Source: Nocardioides mangrovi | GTDB taxonomy: Bacteria > Actinomycetota > Actinomycetes > Propionibacteriales > Nocardioidaceae | Direction: 5' to 3' | Assembly (NCBI RefSeq): GCF_020073815.1 | Contig: NZ_JAIQZJ010000016.1 | Span: 100,963-164,962 of the forward strand | DNA length: 64,000 nt | Shown: positions 61,634-64,000 of the stretch, piece after piece | Position numbering within the stretch: the first letter of the stretch is position 1 | Layout: every line of letters starts with the position of its first letter | The notes under the pieces: model-generated | Told to the model about the DNA's origin: nothing | Seen by the model: only the letters and a program-made list of their open reading frames with translations | Databases searched by the model: none | Program-made: the position numbers and the translations under genes

Positions 61634-61676
61634 GCAGAGGTTGCCGACGAACGACCGATTCTCCGGCAACCTCTGC
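61634..61676. terminator. Hairpin between acyltransferase gene and hyuA
   Basis: GCAGAGGTTGCCG and its exact complement are separated by a 17-base loop. On the minus strand it follows the stop of the acyltransferase gene by 19 bases and precedes hyuA, so it may end the first transcript or bind a regulator of hyuAB. Confidence 0.6.
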
Positions 61677-61694
61677 CAGCGGGGTCGTCCCCCG

Positions 61695-62360
61695 CTACGC
61701 GTCCGGGGCGCGGTCGTTGTAGACGCCGGCCTCCTCCTGGCCGCTCAGGGCCTGGATCGCGGTCATGATCTCGTCGGTGATCTGCCGGCGGGCCTTGCCG
61801 GGCGCGACGCCGTCGTACCGGCCCGCGACCTGGATCGGCGCGCCGAAGGCGACGCTGATCGGGACCACCTTCGGGAAGCGGGCGTCGATCGGCTGGAGCC
61901 GGTCGGTGCCGGAGATCCCGACCGGGACGACCGGGACGCCGGCGGTGAGGGCGAGATGGGCGACGCCGGTCCGGCCGCGGTAGAGCCGGCCGTCGCGGGA
62001 GCGGGTGCCCTCGGGGTAGAGGCCGAAGGCGTCGCCGCGGCCGAGCACCTCGAGCGCGGTGTCGAGGCTGCCGAGCGCCGCCTTCGGGTCGTCGCGGTCG
62101 ACGGGCAGCATGCCCATCCCCTCGAACCACGCCTTCTGCAGCCGACCCTTGATCCCGTGACCGGTGAAGTAGTCGGACTTCGCGAGGAAGTGCACCTTGC
62201 GCGGCGAGACGATCGGGATGACCAGGCTGTCGGCGAAGCTGAGGTGGTTGCTCGCGATCAGCACGCCGCCGCTCCGCGGGATGTTCTCGAGGCCGGTGAC
62301 GGTCGGCCGCCAGATCGCCTTCGCGACCGGGGGGACGACGGTGTGCAGGACGGCGTACAT
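61695..62360 (-). CDS. 1-acyl-sn-glycerol-3-phosphate acyltransferase (PlsC family)
   Basis: A 221-residue PlsC-type acyltransferase: IASNHLSFADSLVIPIV has the HxxxxD catalytic pair, and GLYPEGTRSRDGRLYRGRTG is the substrate-binding block. VVPVGISGTDRLQP follows in usual order. It acylates lysophosphatidic acid or a related lipid at the membrane. ATG 62360 is used; GTG 62366 just upstream is equally possible. Divergent from DUF2630. Confidence 0.9.
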   Translation of the reverse strand: MYAVLHTVVPPVAKAIWRPTVTGLENIPRSGGVLIASNHLSFADSLVIPIVSPRKVHFLAKSDYFTGHGIKGRLQKAWFEGMGMLPVDRDDPKAALGSLDTALEVLGRGDAFGLYPEGTRSRDGRLYRGRTGVAHLALTAGVPVVPVGISGTDRLQPIDARFPKVVPISVAFGAPIQVAGRYDGVAPGKARRQITDEIMTAIQALSGQEEAGVYNDRAPDA

Positions 62361-62421
62361 GACCACGGACCCAGTGTCGGGGTTACCCACCAGTCCTCCC
62401 ACCCGGTGCCACACTGGCGAG

Positions 62422-62667
62422 ATGGCCGACGTCGACATCCAGCAGCACATCAAGTCACTCATCGACGAGGAGCACCGGTTGCGCTCGTCGCTCTCGGACG
62501 GGGAGATCTCCCCCGACGAGGAGCACGACAAGCTCCGCTCGATCGAGGTGGAGCTCGACCAGTGCTGGGACCTGCTCCGCCAGCGCCGCGCCCGACGCAG
62601 CGCCGGCCAGGACCCGGCGGACACCGAGGTCCGGCCGCCGAGCACGGTGGAGAACTACCGCCAGTAG
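62422..62667 (+). CDS. DUF2630 family protein
   Basis: An 81-residue helical protein. DIQQHIKSLIDEEHRLRSSL and IEVELDQCWDLLRQRRARR match the actinobacterial DUF2630 family, which has no known function. The composition suggests a coiled coil. It is the last gene before the repeat region and has no visible partner. Confidence 0.88.
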   Translation: MADVDIQQHIKSLIDEEHRLRSSLSDGEISPDEEHDKLRSIEVELDQCWDLLRQRRARRSAGQDPADTEVRPPSTVENYRQ

Positions 62668-62699
62668 CCCGCCCACCGGAGAGGCGCCCGGAAATAGGT

Positions 62700-62992
62700 G
62701 AAGGGCCCTCGAGAGTATGAGTCCCAAGGGCCCTTCGGGTTGACCGGTACTGGTGACGCTCCCGGTCGACCGCTCCTCGCCTCAGGTCCCGGCGGCCTCG
62801 TCACCCTGCCGCCGCGGCCCCGGTCCAGCAAGCTGGTCCGGCACCGTGTGGACCCTCGTCTCCGAGCTGTCCCGCCTTCCCTTGCGGGAGGGCGTGGGAG
62901 AAGTTCTATGCCCTCCGCGCAGCGCCGCGCAAGGGCTTTCGCGAACATTCTGCTGGTTCCACCGGAATTCGCCTGCTCGTCCACAGAACGTG
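62700..62992. repeat. Diverged direct repeat, copy 1
   Basis: A segment of about 290 bases opens with a hairpin at 62700-62736: GAAGGGCCCT pairs with AGGGCCCTTC around the loop GTATGAG. Shared landmarks with copy 2 are TGTGGACCCTCGTCTCCGAG, a GCGTGGGAGAAGTT block and a GGTTCCACCG block. It recurs 361 bases to the right. Confidence 0.75.
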
Positions 62993-63060
62993 GGGTCGCT
63001 GTCCACAGAAAGTGCTCAGATCCCCACAGTTGAGCGGGATTCTCGACACCGCGAAATGAC

Positions 63061-63352
63061 GAAGGGCCCTTGCGAGTATGAGTCGCAAGGGCCCTTCCGG
63101 GTGACCGGTACCGGTGACGCTTCCGGTCGACGCGCTCGTCTCCTCGGGTCCCAGCGACCTCGTCACCCAGCCGCTGCGTCTGCTCACCGGCAAGCCGGCC
63201 AACATCCGTGTGGACCCTCGTCTCCGAGTCGTCCCGCTCCCCGTCTCCGGAGTGCGTGGGAGAAGTTGTATGCCCTCCCGGAACGCCGGCGCAAGAGGTT
63301 CGCGCAACATTCCTCCGGTTCCACCGCCGCTCCACATACGGACGGCGTTCTG
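63061..63352. repeat. Diverged direct repeat, copy 2
   Basis: This copy opens with a perfect hairpin at 63061-63097, GAAGGGCCCTTGCGA with its complement around the same loop GTATGAG. It then follows the order of landmarks of copy 1 with scattered substitutions. Neither copy holds a convincing gene; minus-strand ORFs through the region are long only because of the high GC. Confidence 0.75.
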
Positions 63353-63430
63353 CACACCCTTGTCCCCAGCTCTGTGCACAGATCTGGGGACTGATCTGTG
63401 GAGAACTTCCGCCGGCGGCCTTCCGCTGGT

Positions 63431-63784
63431 GAGGTGCGAGGAGCGTCAGCGACGAGCCTCGAAACCCGGCGAGCTGACCTTCGTCCTGCGGGAGGGCACG
63501 GACTGCTCGCCGACAGGCAGCAAAGGCGGTACGGCGCGCTTCGGGTCGACGTCGCCTCCCGGATTTCCGGTGGTCTCGGCACGGTGGTTGAGGTGCGAGG
63601 AGCGCCAGCGACGAGCCTCGAAACCCCGGTGAGCCGACCTTCGGCCTGCGGGAGGACACGGACTGCTCGCCGATAGGCAGCAAAGCGGGTACGGCGCGCT
63701 TCGGGTCACCGCCGCCCCCGGCTTTCCGGTGGTCTCGGCACGGTGGTTGAGGTGCGAGGAGCGCCAGCGACGAGCCTCGAAACC
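63431..63784. repeat. Tandem 159-bp repeat with REP-like palindrome
   Basis: The motif GAGGTGCGAGGAGCG(C/T)CAGC followed by GACGAGCCTCGAAACC occurs at 63431, 63590 and 63749, exactly 159 bases apart. The DNA between copies is also alike (for example CACGGACTGCTCGCCGA and GCGCGCTTCGGGTC). The arms CGAGG and CCTCG give a partial palindrome, so the unit resembles a REP-type extragenic repeat. Confidence 0.85.
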
Positions 63785-63831
63785 ACCACCACGTCGAGCA
63801 CCCAAAGTTGGTCGAAAAGAACTTTCGAAGT

Positions 63832-63840
63832 TTGTCCACA
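63832..63840 (+). other. Single consensus DnaA box
   Basis: TTGTCCACA matches the actinobacterial DnaA box exactly. It stands alone, with only weak TCCACAG-like sequences further left, and no dnaA or dnaN gene is present. Confidence 0.4.
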
Positions 63841-63890
63841 TCCCGGTCAAAACAAGGGATCTGAGCCGCTCACTGAAGCTCCTATGGGTG

Positions 63891-64000
63891 TCAAGCGGCG
63901 CGGATCCAGGCGCGGTAGCGGTCGACGAGGGCGGTGTCGATGAACAGTCCTCGCTCCGTGCGGCTGATGGTGATCTGGTGAACGGCCAGGGCTTCGGCTG
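63891..64000 (-). CDS. C-terminal fragment of an unidentified protein (cut by window edge)
   Basis: The last 35 codons of a minus-strand gene are readable, ending VDRYRAWIRAA then TGA. The fragment, with HQITISRTERGLFIDTALVD before that end, has gene-like codon use. It is too short to name. It follows the repeat region, so a mobile-element gene is possible. Confidence 0.55.
   Translation of the reverse strand, partial: AEALAVHQITISRTERGLFIDTALVDRYRAWIRAA

Noticed and set aside
63431..63784. Possible CRISPR array
   Set aside because: Three units of 159 bases whose spacers are themselves alike, and no cas genes; this is a tandem repeat.
62655..63839. Minus-strand ORF of 394 codons spanning the repeats
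   Set aside because: The translation follows the DNA repeats and is Arg/Pro/Gly rich without any domain; codon choice is not gene-like.
62960..63840. Possible replication origin from a DnaA box and TCCACAG-like sequences
   Set aside because: Only one exact box, no AT-rich unwinding region and no dnaA or dnaN nearby.

Overview
The window is high-GC actinobacterial chromosome, most like Nocardioides or a relative in the Propionibacteriales. Supporting signs are the strongly G/C-ending codons, many GTG starts, PPA1309 and UPF0182 family genes, WhiB7, mycoredoxin and AdnAB. The block from about 3.1 to 34.6 kb keeps gene families and partial order known from the Mycobacterium tuberculosis Rv3193c-Rv3202c neighbourhood (UPF0182, PDZ/Lon-like protease, DUF2342 protein, ThiF-like protein, whiB7, uvrD2, glutaredoxin, nudC, adnB, adnA), with local insertions.

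Layout. At 1-3.0 kb is the end of an integrated element: a DNA methyltransferase cut by the left edge and a tyrosine recombinase, both on the minus strand, abutting the 3' end of an initiator tRNA gene. At 3.1-13.7 kb is housekeeping: UPF0182, PPA1309, a PDZ-Lon protease, MoaE, a DUF2342 protein, Nudix, a YgjP-like peptidase, a PHP protein, an enoyl-CoA hydratase-like protein and a tiny zinc protein. At 13.8-21.2 kb a ThiF-like protein and a TetR regulator precede a sugar ABC importer and a GH3 glycosidase; together these look like an oligosaccharide uptake and hydrolysis unit. At 21.2-22.8 kb whiB7 has a long leader with an upstream ORF and an intrinsic terminator, and is followed by two tandem paralogous small proteins. 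At 22.8-34.6 kb are uvrD2, mycoredoxin, nudC, deoD, a flavin monooxygenase-like gene and the adnAB recombination helicase-nuclease pair; a MITE-like element sits between nudC and deoD.

At 34.6-46.9 kb is a metabolic stretch: DJ-1/PfpI, a CoA-transferase, a methyltransferase, an aldehyde dehydrogenase, a cyanuric-acid/barbiturate-type amidohydrolase next to carbamate kinase, MOSC, SDR, a cupin, a sulfatase, and a TetR/SDR pair with two matching operators. At 46.9-51.0 kb a compact tatC-tatA-tatB locus is linked to a ferritin-like protein that carries its own twin-arginine signal, and an NRAMP metal transporter lies divergently. At 51.0-62.7 kb are a flippase-like protein, arginine deiminase with an APC antiporter, a phospholipase C-like lipoprotein, a hemerythrin-like protein, hyuBA, an acyltransferase and DUF2630. 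From 62.7 to 63.9 kb there is no convincing gene; instead there are two diverged direct repeats, each opening with a GAAGGGCCC hairpin, and a 159-bp tandem repeat. A cut gene ends the window.

All functions are assigned from sequence motifs and gene order read by eye; no database search was run.
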